Shown one piece after another: positions 40,999 through 49,258 of a DNA stretch of 64,000 bases (positions are counted from its first letter, which is position 1; each line of letters starts with the position of its first letter). Below the pieces are notes generated by a model. The model saw nothing but the letters and a program-made list of their open reading frames with translations. It had not been told where the DNA came from and searched no databases. A program made the translations under genes and the position numbers. Source of the DNA: JABFSS01 sp964497975 (lineage in GTDB: Bacteria; Patescibacteriota; Gracilibacteria; Peribacterales; Peribacteraceae). The DNA is taken from the NCBI GenBank assembly GCA_964497975.1, contig CAZCFO010000001.1:1-64000 (forward strand), given 5' to 3'.

Positions 40999-42564
40999 GA
41001 GGCTCCTCCTGATTTTCCCCGCCTCGACGATGTTCGCCCGCAGCCGGTCGTCCTCCGCATCTCCGCCGCTTTTGAGCAGCAGCAGGATCGTCGACGTGAG
41101 ATTGCGATGGATGGTGTGGTGCGGCTTCTCCGGGCCCAGCGACAGACCCAGAATCCGCTCGATGGCCTCCACGTCACGCCGGATCCCCGCGAACGCAGCG
41201 TCACCCGAGGCAAGGATCGAGAGATTCTCGCGATTGAAGTACTTGCCCGCGTGCTGCAGGTCCGCGCGCAGGGCGGGATAGTACGCATCGAGCAGCGGAA
41301 GCAAACCGTGCTCCTCGGCCGCGATGAGGCCACGGCCGGTGGTAATGAGTTCCGGCGGGATACCCAGGGAATAGAGGGCGCAGGTGAAACCGATGGCCCG
41401 CGGCAGACGCACCTCCCCCACCCCGCGGCTGTAGCCGAACAGCCCGATGTGCTGCATGCGCTCCCGGCGCGGCGGCACGTGCCGCGCGACGGCATTGATC
41501 AGTCCGGCGATCGGCTCGATAGCGGGTTTCCAGTACTGCGAGAAGAGTCCCGCCAGCTCCCGCAGGCGCGGCAGGTCCGCATCCGGAACGTGAACCACCG
41601 GGCGGCGCGGCACCTCGCGCCGGATCGTTTCCAGCGCGCCGCGCACGACGTCGAGCGGATAGTCGTACCGGAAGGCCGACTGGATGGAATACGTGGCGAC
41701 GCCGGCGTACTGGGCGAGGAACGTCTCGAGGTACGTGGGATTCACACTGCCGCGGAACGGCAGGCTCCCCGTGCCGATGACGGGATGGACGGGAAACCCG
41801 AGGGATTCGCCGGTGCGGTGGGCGATGCTCAGCGCGGCTTTGATGGCGAGGACCGCGGGAACCAGGCCGGCGTTCATGGCGGGATCGGAGCGTGCCAGGA
41901 AGACGCGCTGCCCGCGCGGAAGCGTCTTGCGCTCGCGAAGCAGCGACTCCCAGTACGGCCGGATGATGGCCTCGATGCCGAAGATGGAATCGACGTCCTC
42001 GATGAGCGGCGTGACTTCCAGGAGGCCGCGCATGGGATCCGACGCGTCTCCGTCGTGGAATACCTGCCGGTGATAGCCGGCGACCTTCGAGAAGGCCTGC
42101 CGGACCTGCACCAGTTGATCGGCCGACGTGGTGAGCGGCAGGAAGAGCTCCGTGACCGGAGGGCGGCGCAACCTGAGGTCAACGCCGAGATCGGCCATCG
42201 AGAGCACGTTCATGAAGGCCCGCGCCATCCGCCGCATGCTCGTGCCGTCGAAGGCGGGAATGCGGTACGTGAAGTGCAGATCCTCCCCCAGCGGGCGCGC
42301 CGCGAAGAAGTCCCCCGCGCGGCCGTAGAGTTTTTCGCCCACGGATTCATCGACGAATTTCCCCTCCCAGTCCCACATGTACTCGTCGATGGGAAGCTCG
42401 CGGAAGAGGAGCAGCAGTTCATCGATCTCGTCCTGCGTGGGCACGAACGCCCGATCCGGTCCCGGTCCCGAGCCCGAGCCCAACCCCGATCCCGACACAC
42501 GCCACCACGGAACGGATGCGTTGTCCGGGTGCTGCGTCGCCATCGTGATCGGCGGCCACGACAT
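40993..42564 (-). CDS. ppcA: archaeal-type phosphoenolpyruvate carboxylase
   Basis: Carboxylates PEP to oxaloacetate. 523 residues, about half the length of the usual bacterial enzyme and with the archaeal-type N-terminal motif PPITMATQHPDNAS. Later motifs include RSDPAMNAG and GTGSLPFRGS. An in-frame block VSGSGLGSGSGPGPD after the first motif is encoded by CCCGAGCCCGAG-type words (42456-42497). Start chosen at 42564, just before the motif, with TACTGT 6 nt upstream. Confidence 0.9.
   Translation of the reverse strand: MSWPPITMATQHPDNASVPWWRVSGSGLGSGSGPGPDRAFVPTQDEIDELLLLFRELPIDEYMWDWEGKFVDESVGEKLYGRAGDFFAARPLGEDLHFTYRIPAFDGTSMRRMARAFMNVLSMADLGVDLRLRRPPVTELFLPLTTSADQLVQVRQAFSKVAGYHRQVFHDGDASDPMRGLLEVTPLIEDVDSIFGIEAIIRPYWESLLRERKTLPRGQRVFLARSDPAMNAGLVPAVLAIKAALSIAHRTGESLGFPVHPVIGTGSLPFRGSVNPTYLETFLAQYAGVATYSIQSAFRYDYPLDVVRGALETIRREVPRRPVVHVPDADLPRLRELAGLFSQYWKPAIEPIAGLINAVARHVPPRRERMQHIGLFGYSRGVGEVRLPRAIGFTCALYSLGIPPELITTGRGLIAAEEHGLLPLLDAYYPALRADLQHAGKYFNRENLSILASGDAAFAGIRRDVEAIERILGLSLGPEKPHHTIHRNLTSTILLLLKSGGDAEDDRLRANIVEAGKIRRSLG
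42456..42497. repeat. CCCGAGCCC word repeat inside the PEPC gene
   Basis: Degenerate 6-bp steps, translated as GSGLGSGSGPGP on the minus strand. Confidence 0.75.
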
Positions 42565-42706
42565 GTCCCGACAGTACAGGAATGTGCCATCGGGGAAAAT
42601 GAACCGGCGGAATCCCGGCAAGCCGCCTCTCCGGATGATCCGCCTGCGTCGGAAACGGCGCAATCCGGTCGATCCGAAAGCGCGGATGTGGTACAATGAC
42701 GGGGCA

Positions 42707-43885
42707 ATGGATCATCCGAAAACGTCCGTCGGGTGCGACTGTTCCGGGAAAACGGAAAGCGCCGCGGTATCGTGGCTGCGCGCGGGCGGGATGCTCCTCT
42801 TTGTGATCGTGGCCTATCTGCTGCTCCGGCGGACCGGTCTCTTTTCGCTGACGTCGACCGTGGAAGGCGCCGCCGGCCTCGGCACGATCTTCGTGCTCGG
42901 CCTCATCGCGGCAACGAGCAGCTGTCTTGCCGTGGTGGGAGGATTGCTCCTGTCCGTGTCGGCCAAGTGGACCGAGACGTTCCAGCCCTCCACCCGCTGG
43001 GAGAAATTCCGCCCGCTGTTCCTCTTCAACATCGGCCGTCTGGGCGGGTACTTTCTGCTCGGAGGCCTCGCGGGCGTTCTGGGCCGGTCGCTCACGCTCT
43101 CGCCGTATTCCACGGGACTGCTCACGGTCGTGATTTCCATCGTGATGCTGACGCTCGGCCTCAACATCCTGCACATCGTCCCCAAAAAGTTCTGCCGCAT
43201 CCCGCTGCCGGCGACGATGACGCAGCGCATCCGCAACCTGTCGCAATCCGAAAGCGTCGGCGCGCCCATTCTCCTGGGGGCGGTGACGTTCTTTCTCCCC
43301 TGCGGCTTCACGCAGTCCATGCAGCTCCTGGCGCTCGGCTCCGGCGGATTCCTCGCGGGAGGGCTGATCATGTTCGTCTTCGCGCTCGGCACGCTCCCCT
43401 CGCTCCTCGGCATCAGCATCGTCAGCTCGCTCGTCGAGGGCCGCGGTGCACGGTGGTTCCTGAGTTTCTCGGGAGCCGTGGTCGTTCTGCTCGGGTTCTT
43501 CAACGTCCAGAGCGGACTGCTGCTCATGGGATATGACACGGCGAAGTTCCTGCCCTGGACGCAGAGCGACACCGCTCTCGCCAGCGAGGATCCGTTCGTG
43601 ACCATCGACGAACAGGGACGCCAGATCATGAGCATGTACGTGACCGACACGGGCTACAAGCCCGACAACTTCACCATCCGTCCCGGGCTCGAGACGTGGA
43701 TCTATGCGATCGCGGAGAACGGCGTGAGCGGCTGCGCGACCTTCCTGGTCGACGCCACGCACAGCCTGCAGACCCCGATCAAAAAGGGCGCCAACTGGCT
43801 CGGCCCGTCCCGGCCCGACCGCGACTTCGTGGTCACGTGCTCCATGGGCATGCTCCGCGCAAACGTCCATGTGAAGCAAGGTTAG
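42707..43885 (+). CDS. TauE/DsbD-like membrane protein with a C-terminal cupredoxin-like domain
   Basis: 392 residues. An N-terminal CDCSG, then six to seven helices with the pattern of the DsbD_2/UreH-like family (LGLIAATSSCLAVVGGLLL and FFLPCGFTQSMQLLALGSGG, each with a conserved Cys or Cys/Pro), and a beta-rich C-terminal domain (SMYVTDTGYKPDNFTIRPG...CSMGMLRANVHV) like CPR cupredoxin-like modules. It may pass electrons or copper across the membrane. TACAAT ends 9 nt before the ATG. Confidence 0.8.
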   Translation: MDHPKTSVGCDCSGKTESAAVSWLRAGGMLLFVIVAYLLLRRTGLFSLTSTVEGAAGLGTIFVLGLIAATSSCLAVVGGLLLSVSAKWTETFQPSTRWEKFRPLFLFNIGRLGGYFLLGGLAGVLGRSLTLSPYSTGLLTVVISIVMLTLGLNILHIVPKKFCRIPLPATMTQRIRNLSQSESVGAPILLGAVTFFLPCGFTQSMQLLALGSGGFLAGGLIMFVFALGTLPSLLGISIVSSLVEGRGARWFLSFSGAVVVLLGFFNVQSGLLLMGYDTAKFLPWTQSDTALASEDPFVTIDEQGRQIMSMYVTDTGYKPDNFTIRPGLETWIYAIAENGVSGCATFLVDATHSLQTPIKKGANWLGPSRPDRDFVVTCSMGMLRANVHVKQG

Positions 43886-43953
43886 CCGAGCCTGCCCTGA
43901 GCGAGTCCGCCGCAGCGGACGAGCCGAAGGGTGCATGTGAAACAGAGCTGACC
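43866..43953. repeat. REP family R4 element flanked by duplicated gene 3' ends
   Basis: The hairpin CCCTGAGCGAGTCCGCCG...CGGACGAGCCGAAGGG (43894-43934) is bounded by CATGTGAAGCAAGGTTAG on the left, which is the end of the preceding gene, and CATGTGAAACAGAGCTGA on the right, which reads HVKQS and a stop, a second version of the same gene end. Confidence 0.8.
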
Positions 43954-44167
43954 GCAGGAGTGGCAGGAATCTGCGACCGGACCCTGAACCTGCGGAGAGT
44001 TCACCCATGCAGACAGCCGCTCGCGGCATTTCGGCATGACATATTTTTCCCGTAGGGGAATTCATAAAAGAAGATAACGGTGACTTCGTCATCAATTGGA
44101 CATGAGGGCAAAGACCGTCCGGATAATGCTTCTCCGTCATTTTTTCCGCTGCCTTCCCCTCCCCTGT

Positions 44168-44368
44168 ATGCCCAGCAAACGCACCGAAGAGATCCTCTCC
44201 CGCGATCCGGAACACCCGCTCGACCGGCACGGCGAGGCACTGCCCGTCAACCGCAGAGAGAAAAATCCGGTCCTCATGAAGATCGGAACCACCACCAGGG
44301 CAACCAACGAAGAAGTAAAGGCCCGGTTCGAAATGATGGCGCGCGAAGGCCGTGACAGCGACGACTGA
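44168..44368 (+). CDS. unknown 66-residue charged protein
   Basis: MPSKRTEEILSRDPEHPLDRHG...: soluble, helical at the end. ATG at 44168 looks most natural, the frame being open upstream. Not recognised. Confidence 0.55.
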   Translation: MPSKRTEEILSRDPEHPLDRHGEALPVNRREKNPVLMKIGTTTRATNEEVKARFEMMAREGRDSDD

Positions 44369-44386
44369 TTCTTCACTTCCTTTCCC

Positions 44387-44683
44387 ATGCATCCCATGAA
44401 ACTCTGCACTGAACAATTGGACGCTCCAACCGATAGCGAGCACGAGACGGCGATTCCGCCTTCCGCTCTCGCCCCTGATCATCCGGATTACGTCCATCCT
44501 GAAACGGCTCAGCGTCTCGAGGAAGTTCTCAAGAAGTTGTGTGTGGACTCGGGATTCGTCCGCCTCCAGCTTAAACGCATGGGCGCTCTCAAGAGAGACA
44601 CGTCGACGTCGACGCTCGCAGAATTGATCAATACGGAGATGACGCAGTACAAGCCGCACTTCGAACCCCTGAAAGACGACTGA
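44387..44683 (+). CDS. unknown 98-residue protein
   Basis: Acidic soluble protein with a helical middle (HPETAQRLEEVLKKLCVDSGF). It follows the 66-residue gene by 18 bases and may form a pair with it. Starts at 44387 or 44396. Confidence 0.6.
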   Translation: MHPMKLCTEQLDAPTDSEHETAIPPSALAPDHPDYVHPETAQRLEEVLKKLCVDSGFVRLQLKRMGALKRDTSTSTLAELINTEMTQYKPHFEPLKDD

Positions 44684-45295
44684 TCAGAGCCTGCACGGCA
44701 CCTCTGGATCGGCGATGCAGCCCTCCGTGGGCGGCGCACCTTTCCAGGGGCAGGTCTTGGAATACTTGCAGGCCTCGCCGGTGAGCGCGTTCAGCTTGGC
44801 GGGAATGGCGGCCGGATCGGTATCGAACGTGAGGAGGATGGCGTCTTCGTCGGTAAAGACGTACGCGGGGTCCGGAGGCAGTTCGTTGCCGTTCACGAAC
44901 ATCCGGAACGTGCCGTCGACTCCCCCGTCGCAGGATTGCATGTCCGGCCCCGTGCGGAAGCATGTCGCCGTGAATTCCATGCCGACGGACGCGAAGAATT
45001 CCGCCAGGGTCAATCCGGGCTTGTGCCGGTGAATGACGTTGCCGTTGCCGTCATGCAGATGCAGATACTTCCGCAACCCCTCGGTCGGATGAGTGGATTC
45101 GTCCGTCGAGACACCCGACATGAATTCCGGCCGGGCGAAGTTCACGCGCTGATCCTGGATCCACACGGCGAAGTCGGCGTGCGTGTGGTTGGGATCGGGA
45201 TTGTAGGCGGGAGCGGGCGGCCACACGAAAGCGATGCCGTACGCGACCAGGACCGAGAAGGCTGCGGTGACGGCGGACTGCAGGAGGGCATGCAT
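44684..45295 (-). CDS. unknown exported or membrane-anchored protein
   Basis: 203 residues: one N-terminal hydrophobic helix, then HTHADFAVWIQDQRVNF, a His-rich strand (LHLHDGNGNVIHRHKPG), FMVNG-like FRMFVNGNELP, and a Cys-rich end with five Cys in the last 40 residues. Conserved-looking but of no known function; His and Cys residues could bind metal. Its stop abuts the stop of the convergent 44387 gene. Confidence 0.75.
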   Translation of the reverse strand: MHALLQSAVTAAFSVLVAYGIAFVWPPAPAYNPDPNHTHADFAVWIQDQRVNFARPEFMSGVSTDESTHPTEGLRKYLHLHDGNGNVIHRHKPGLTLAEFFASVGMEFTATCFRTGPDMQSCDGGVDGTFRMFVNGNELPPDPAYVFTDEDAILLTFDTDPAAIPAKLNALTGEACKYSKTCPWKGAPPTEGCIADPEVPCRL

Positions 45296-45305
45296 GGTCA
45301 GATGG

Positions 45306-45376
45306 TAACTCACAACTTCCAGTGCACAATTCACAATACGACGATTGTGAGTTGGAAATTGTGTGTTGTGAATTAT
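45306..45376. repeat. word-palindrome: ACTCACAACTTCC / TTGTGAGTTGG
   Basis: Arms 45306-45340 and 45343-45376, same words as 40925-40998. It sits between two minus-strand genes. Confidence 0.9.
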
Positions 45377-45840
45377 TCCATAATAGTGATTGTGCCCTTC
45401 ATATCACGGTGTTCCGGACCGCAGGAAACGGAGCAGAAGAAGTCGAATGTGCCGGCGGCGTCCGTGGGCAGCTCGATATCGACGGTCTTGCCTTCGGGAA
45501 TGACGGTACTGATGCCGAGACCGGGAATCGCCAGGCCGTGGCTGCCTTCGGCGCCCGTGAGGCGCAGGGTGACCTTCTCCCCCTTCCGCACGACGACCGC
45601 GGCGGGCGTGAAGGCGAAGTTGCCGGCGGTGATCGCCACCACGCGGGATGCCGCGGCTGCCGCCGAACTCACGTGCTCGCCGGAGGATGCTTCCATGGCG
45701 GCCAGAGAGGAACTCGAGGCGGTCATTCCGTCCGCCGACGAATCGCCGCCGGAAGGATTGTGCGGGACCGCCGGCGCGCAGGCGGTGAGGATAAGGGTCG
45801 CAGCAAGAGCGGAGAGAGCGGCAGATGTACGTGCGGTCAT
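45373..45840 (-). CDS. lipoprotein with a CuA-type cupredoxin domain
   Basis: 155 residues: lipobox LILTAC with Cys21, a Ser/Ala-rich linker, then a cupredoxin fold. The metal ligands match the binuclear CuA pattern CxxxCxxxHxxM exactly: Cys136, Cys140, His144, Met147, plus His101 in EGSHGLAIPG. CuA centres are known from cytochrome oxidase subunit II and nitrous oxide reductase; neither enzyme is nearby. It would be held on the outer face of the cytoplasmic membrane. Confidence 0.85.
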   Translation of the reverse strand: MTARTSAALSALAATLILTACAPAVPHNPSGGDSSADGMTASSSSLAAMEASSGEHVSSAAAAASRVVAITAGNFAFTPAAVVVRKGEKVTLRLTGAEGSHGLAIPGLGISTVIPEGKTVDIELPTDAAGTFDFFCSVSCGPEHRDMKGTITIME

Positions 45841-45895
45841 GGAATGCGGGGAAAGAAATGGAGGCCCGTGGAAGCGAATGCTAAGGTGGCACCCT

Positions 45896-46249
45896 ATGGA
45901 ACGCAAACGCCTGCCCGAGTATCTCCTGACGGCCGGAATGGTGATCGTCTTCGCGTGGTTCGGTATCGACAAGTTCCGCAACGCCTACCTGTGGACCGGA
46001 TTTATGCCCGCGTGGATGGACGGCTTCCTGGGATATTCGACAAAGGACGTCTGGATCGGCGTCGTAGGGGCTCTGGAGATCATTTTTGCAGCCATGCTTC
46101 TGGTTCCCATCCGTCGGATCCGCCAGGCGGGCGCCGTGCTGATCGCACTCCATCTGGCGGCGGTGCTGATGCAGGTCGGCTGGAATGACGTCGGCGTACG
46201 CGATCTCGGACTGCTGCTCGCAAGCGTGGCACTGTTCTTCCTCCTCTGA
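45896..46249 (+). CDS. DoxX-like four-helix membrane protein
   Basis: 117 residues with four helices: LLTAGMVIVFAWFGIDKFRN, VWIGVVGALEIIFAAMLLV and two more; the overall pattern fits DoxX/DoxD-like proteins linked to redox reactions. Divergent from the CuA lipoprotein, 55 bases away. ATG at 45878 is an alternative. Confidence 0.75.
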   Translation: MERKRLPEYLLTAGMVIVFAWFGIDKFRNAYLWTGFMPAWMDGFLGYSTKDVWIGVVGALEIIFAAMLLVPIRRIRQAGAVLIALHLAAVLMQVGWNDVGVRDLGLLLASVALFFLL

Positions 46250-46484
46250 CCGAGCGCAGGACCAGGAGTCCCGTTTCGGCGAACCACACGACGGTCTGGA
46301 TGATCATCATAGGAAAGACGCACGGCGGCCCCTCCTCTTTCCGCGATTGAATCCGCGGAACAAAAAGCGTATTTTTTGCACTTAAATGCCAATTTTAAGG
46401 CATTTTCGTAAGAATAACATTTCTCCAGCGTCTGCAGTAGCAGTGATCACTCACTCGATTCTGTACTTTCTTCCCCTCTCCCGT

Positions 46485-47135
46485 ATGAAGAAGTTTCTTG
46501 CAACCACGGCAATCGCCTTGAGCGCCCTCACGGCTGCTCCGGCATTCGCCCAGAGCTCATCGTCCTCGTCGTCCTCCACCACGTCGTCGAGTTCCAGCTC
46601 GGTCAGCAGCGGTACGGCCTCCAGCGCCGATCTCGCCTGTATGTCCACGGCAGTGGACACCCGTGAAAGTGCGGTGATCAGCGCACGCGCGAGTTATGAG
46701 GCAAGCATCACCTCCGCTCTGAATGCCCGCCGGACCAGCCTCCGCGCCGCATTCACGATCGCGAACAACAACGACCGTAATGTCGCTGTTGCCACCGCGT
46801 GGGATGCCTTCATCCGCGCCACGGCCCAGGCCCGCGCGCAGTACAAGACGCGCATCGAAGCCGCCTGGTCGGCCTTCGTGAGCGCGGCTGCGAACTGCAA
46901 CATCGATACCGATCGCGGCCCGCTGCGCAACCGCATCAAGGACATCATCAAGGACAAGGATCGCGATGATGATCATCGCGGCAACCGCGGCATGCACCTG
47001 GGATGGTTCAAGCAGATCCTCAAGCGCAGCAGCTCCAGCGCGGGCGCCAGCGTGAGCGCCAACTCGAACCTGAGAATCGACGAGAAGCTCAAGGCCAACG
47101 TGAAGGCCGGCGCCAAGTTCGATCTCCAGTTCTAA
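46485..47135 (+). CDS. secreted Ser-rich protein (paralogue of 22260)
   Basis: 216 residues: signal peptide MKKFLATTAIALSALTAAPAFA, poly-Ser tract at 24-48, an Ala/Arg-rich helical domain with two Cys (CMSTAVDTRESA..., NCNIDTDRGPL), then a basic tail with another short Ser tract. The start region, signal peptide and Ser tract are close to 22260; the core differs. A terminator follows. Confidence 0.8.
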   Translation: MKKFLATTAIALSALTAAPAFAQSSSSSSSSTTSSSSSSVSSGTASSADLACMSTAVDTRESAVISARASYEASITSALNARRTSLRAAFTIANNNDRNVAVATAWDAFIRATAQARAQYKTRIEAAWSAFVSAAANCNIDTDRGPLRNRIKDIIKDKDRDDDHRGNRGMHLGWFKQILKRSSSSAGASVSANSNLRIDEKLKANVKAGAKFDLQF

Positions 47136-47154
47136 CCGCCGCCCATTCTATGGG

Positions 47155-47189
47155 AACGTGGCCGTGCGAACGAGCCGGCCACGTTTTTT
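47155..47189 (+). terminator. Rho-independent terminator (copy A)
   Basis: AACGTGGCCG/CGGCCACGTT stem with loop TGCGAACGAGC and six T. A homologous copy lies at 47723-47756. Confidence 0.9.
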
Positions 47190-47272
47190 GGTATATGGCG
47201 GACCTGCAAAAAAGCGAGAAGCGGAATGCCTCTCGCTGCTGTCTGACCGGCAAGGGTCAGACGTGTCTGCTA

Positions 47273-47491
47273 TTATCCGAACCACTCCATCAGAAGATCG
47301 AGTGGATATCCAGGGTATCGCCCCTGGTTACCCAGGCACCACAGGTGCCCGCCGATCATCATCAGGAGGACCGCAAATGCGGGGAGAATAACCTGCACGT
47401 ACCCTGGTACGTACTTCTCGATCCGGTGACTGCTGCTCACAAGAAGCAGCAGCCATCCCGCGAACCCGATCCAAAAACCAGCGACTTCCAT
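47273..47491 (-). CDS. small two-helix membrane protein
   Basis: 72 residues, helices at 4-20 and 34-50. GGAG 8 nt before the ATG gives some support. Not recognised. Confidence 0.45.
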   Translation of the reverse strand: MEVAGFWIGFAGWLLLLVSSSHRIEKYVPGYVQVILPAFAVLLMMIGGHLWCLGNQGRYPGYPLDLLMEWFG

Positions 47492-47580
47492 GGAAGTGTC
47501 TCCAAAGGGCGAGGGTGTTGTGAAATAACAGACAACAGCATTATCGGGATTGTTATATGTTAAACAATACTTTAAGGGTC

Positions 47581-47608
47581 TTGTAAAATTTGTGAAGGTT
47601 TGTATAAT
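47581..47608 (+). promoter_or_regulatory. strong sigma70-type promoter
   Basis: TTGTAA, 16 bp, TATAAT, in an AT-rich patch, with no clear gene behind it (see next entry). Confidence 0.65.
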
Positions 47609-47614
47609 GGGTTG

Positions 47615-47757
47615 TTTGCTTCATCCGTCATTACACGGTGAATATCACGCCCAGTGAGTCCCCGATTTCCGTGGAATCGAATGCCAATTTTCGATGGCGA
47701 ATCCGCATTGACCGGCGGCTTCACGTTGCCGCGCGAACGAGTCGGCCGCGTTTTTTG
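47615..47757 (+). ncRNA. candidate non-coding RNA of about 143 nt
   Basis: Bounded by the promoter at 47581-47608 and a terminator hairpin at 47723-47756. Inside are short stems CGATT-TCCGTGG-AATCG and GCCA-ATTTTCGA-TGGC. The only reading frame is GTG at 47638 to TAA at 47809, which runs through the terminator and turns Arg-rich, so a peptide (NITPSESPISVESNA start) is possible but less likely. No known RNA family was recognised. Confidence 0.4.
47723..47756 (+). terminator. Rho-independent terminator (copy B)
   Basis: ACGTTGCCG/CGGCCGCGT stem with loop CGCGAACGAGT and six T. Nearly the same as copy A, with matching flanks. Confidence 0.75.
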
Positions 47758-47805
47758 GTGAGGTGGTTCCGGGGGGTACAGTTTTTATATCTTAATGCTC
47801 GTTGC

Positions 47806-48135
47806 TCATAAAGAGGGCGGCTGCCGGAGAGTATTCATGTGCAGACCTGTCTTCTTCCATTGGTTAAGTCGCGTAGCTTCTACGAGTTCATGTACAGCCA
47901 ATCCCAGCTGCACCCGATGTCTGATACAACCCAACGATGACTTTACTAATAGGTCTTCTGGACCAAAATTCAACTCATCCACCCTTTCAACAAATCTCCT
48001 CAGCAAATCTTTTTCGGCACATACAGCATCATAGGTCAGGGCTGCATCGAATTCTTCGATCGCAAGCATGGCTTGCTCTGGTTCCGTTGCTCTCTCTATC
48101 CGTTGCCAAGCCTGGTCCAATGCTGAACCTGTCAT
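47806..48135 (-). CDS. unknown 109-residue protein
   Basis: Acidic helical protein (ALDQAWQRIERATEPEQAMLAIEEFDAALTYDAV). The ATG is 17 bases after the tRNA-Met 3' end on the same strand, so they may be co-transcribed. Not recognised. Confidence 0.55.
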   Translation of the reverse strand: MTGSALDQAWQRIERATEPEQAMLAIEEFDAALTYDAVCAEKDLLRRFVERVDELNFGPEDLLVKSSLGCIRHRVQLGLAVHELVEATRLNQWKKTGLHMNTLRQPPSL

Positions 48136-48152
48136 ATACTGAAGAAAAACAA

Positions 48153-48228
48153 TGGTGCCACGGGCCGGGCTTGAACCGGCGACCCCAGGCTTATGAGTCC
48201 TGTGCTCTACCAGCTGAGCTACCGTGGC
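48153..48228 (-). tRNA. tRNA-Met (anticodon CAT)
   Basis: Acceptor GCCACGG/CCGTGGC, anticodon stem CAGGA/GCCTG around CTCATAA, T arm GCCGG-TTCAAGC-CCGGC, encoded CCA. The G1-C72 pair excludes the usual initiator mismatch, so an elongator; a lysidine-modified tRNA-Ile2 cannot be excluded. Confidence 0.93.
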
Positions 48229-48273
48229 AGGGGGACCTGAAGAGTAGCAGATGTTCTGGTAGAGTCTCAAAGC

Positions 48274-49230
48274 ATGATGAAACGTCTTTTTCTGCGCGTA
48301 TCGCTGGTTCTGTGCCTCGTCGCCTGCTCCCCCGCCCCGGTGACGCCGGAGCCTGGAGCATCGTCCGAAGCATCCGTGTCTTCCGCGATGTCGTCCTCCA
48401 GCTTAGTCAACGATCTTCCGCCGGTGCCCGTCATCGAAGCGAAGGGACACCTGTGGGAACACGCCGTGTTCCTCTCGGATACCGACACCCAGCGCCAGCT
48501 GATGCCGCTCAAGAAGAGCTGCGGGGACCTGAGCCTCGAATGGGTGCGCAGCAAAGACTGGCCCACGGAGATCGCCGACGTGATTCTCCTCCCGCGCCGC
48601 AGTCATTTGAACGGACTCGGGCGCGTGGTGGACGCGGCGTTCCTTCCCGGCTGCGAGGAGATCATCGCCATCATCGAGAACTCGCCCGAGAACACACGCG
48701 ATGTGTACCGCTACCTGATTGCCGACAACCGGTGGGAAACCGCCACGAGCGGCCTCTCACCCCGCTGGGATTCCATCGAGAACGCGAAGCCGTCGATCTA
48801 CTTCCTCTACCCCATCGATGCCACGCACATCCTGCTCTCCGCGCACAACCCCACCACGGGCGGCGACGCGTACACGAACCAGACCTCGCAGGGCATCCTG
48901 ACGCTGGGCGACCGGAATGTGCCGTGGTTTACGCAGGAGATCAGTCTTACACCAGTGGTCTATGATTTTGCGGCCCAGCGCATGTCCTATTTCGATTATT
49001 CATCAAACGAAGGATCCGCGCCTTTTGTCGTCACTCGCCGCGACATCACCCTTCCGGAGCTCACGGAAACACGCACGGAACTCTTCACCACCCACAGCGA
49101 TCAGGAGGTCCTCGACCGGCTGTACAGCACGGGATCGTCCTGCAATTCCGCGAATTTTGGGTACGAACCGGGCGGATACGAACAATGCATGGATGCCTTT
49201 TGGGCGCGTGTGTTTCCCGCGGGAAAGTGA
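48274..49230 (+). CDS. unknown lipoprotein
   Basis: 318 residues: lipobox LCLVACSP, Ser-rich linker, then a beta-rich extracellular domain, possibly propeller-like (LPPVPVIEAKGHLWEHAVFLS, YRYLIADNRWETATSGLSP). TAGAGT ends 8 nt before the ATG. Confidence 0.75.
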   Translation: MMKRLFLRVSLVLCLVACSPAPVTPEPGASSEASVSSAMSSSSLVNDLPPVPVIEAKGHLWEHAVFLSDTDTQRQLMPLKKSCGDLSLEWVRSKDWPTEIADVILLPRRSHLNGLGRVVDAAFLPGCEEIIAIIENSPENTRDVYRYLIADNRWETATSGLSPRWDSIENAKPSIYFLYPIDATHILLSAHNPTTGGDAYTNQTSQGILTLGDRNVPWFTQEISLTPVVYDFAAQRMSYFDYSSNEGSAPFVVTRRDITLPELTETRTELFTTHSDQEVLDRLYSTGSSCNSANFGYEPGGYEQCMDAFWARVFPAGK

Positions 49231-49258
49231 CCATTCCTCGTGGGCTATACTGTGACCG

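Noticed and set aside
41107..42699. 530-codon frame on the plus strand
   Set aside because: Antisense shadow of the PEP carboxylase gene.
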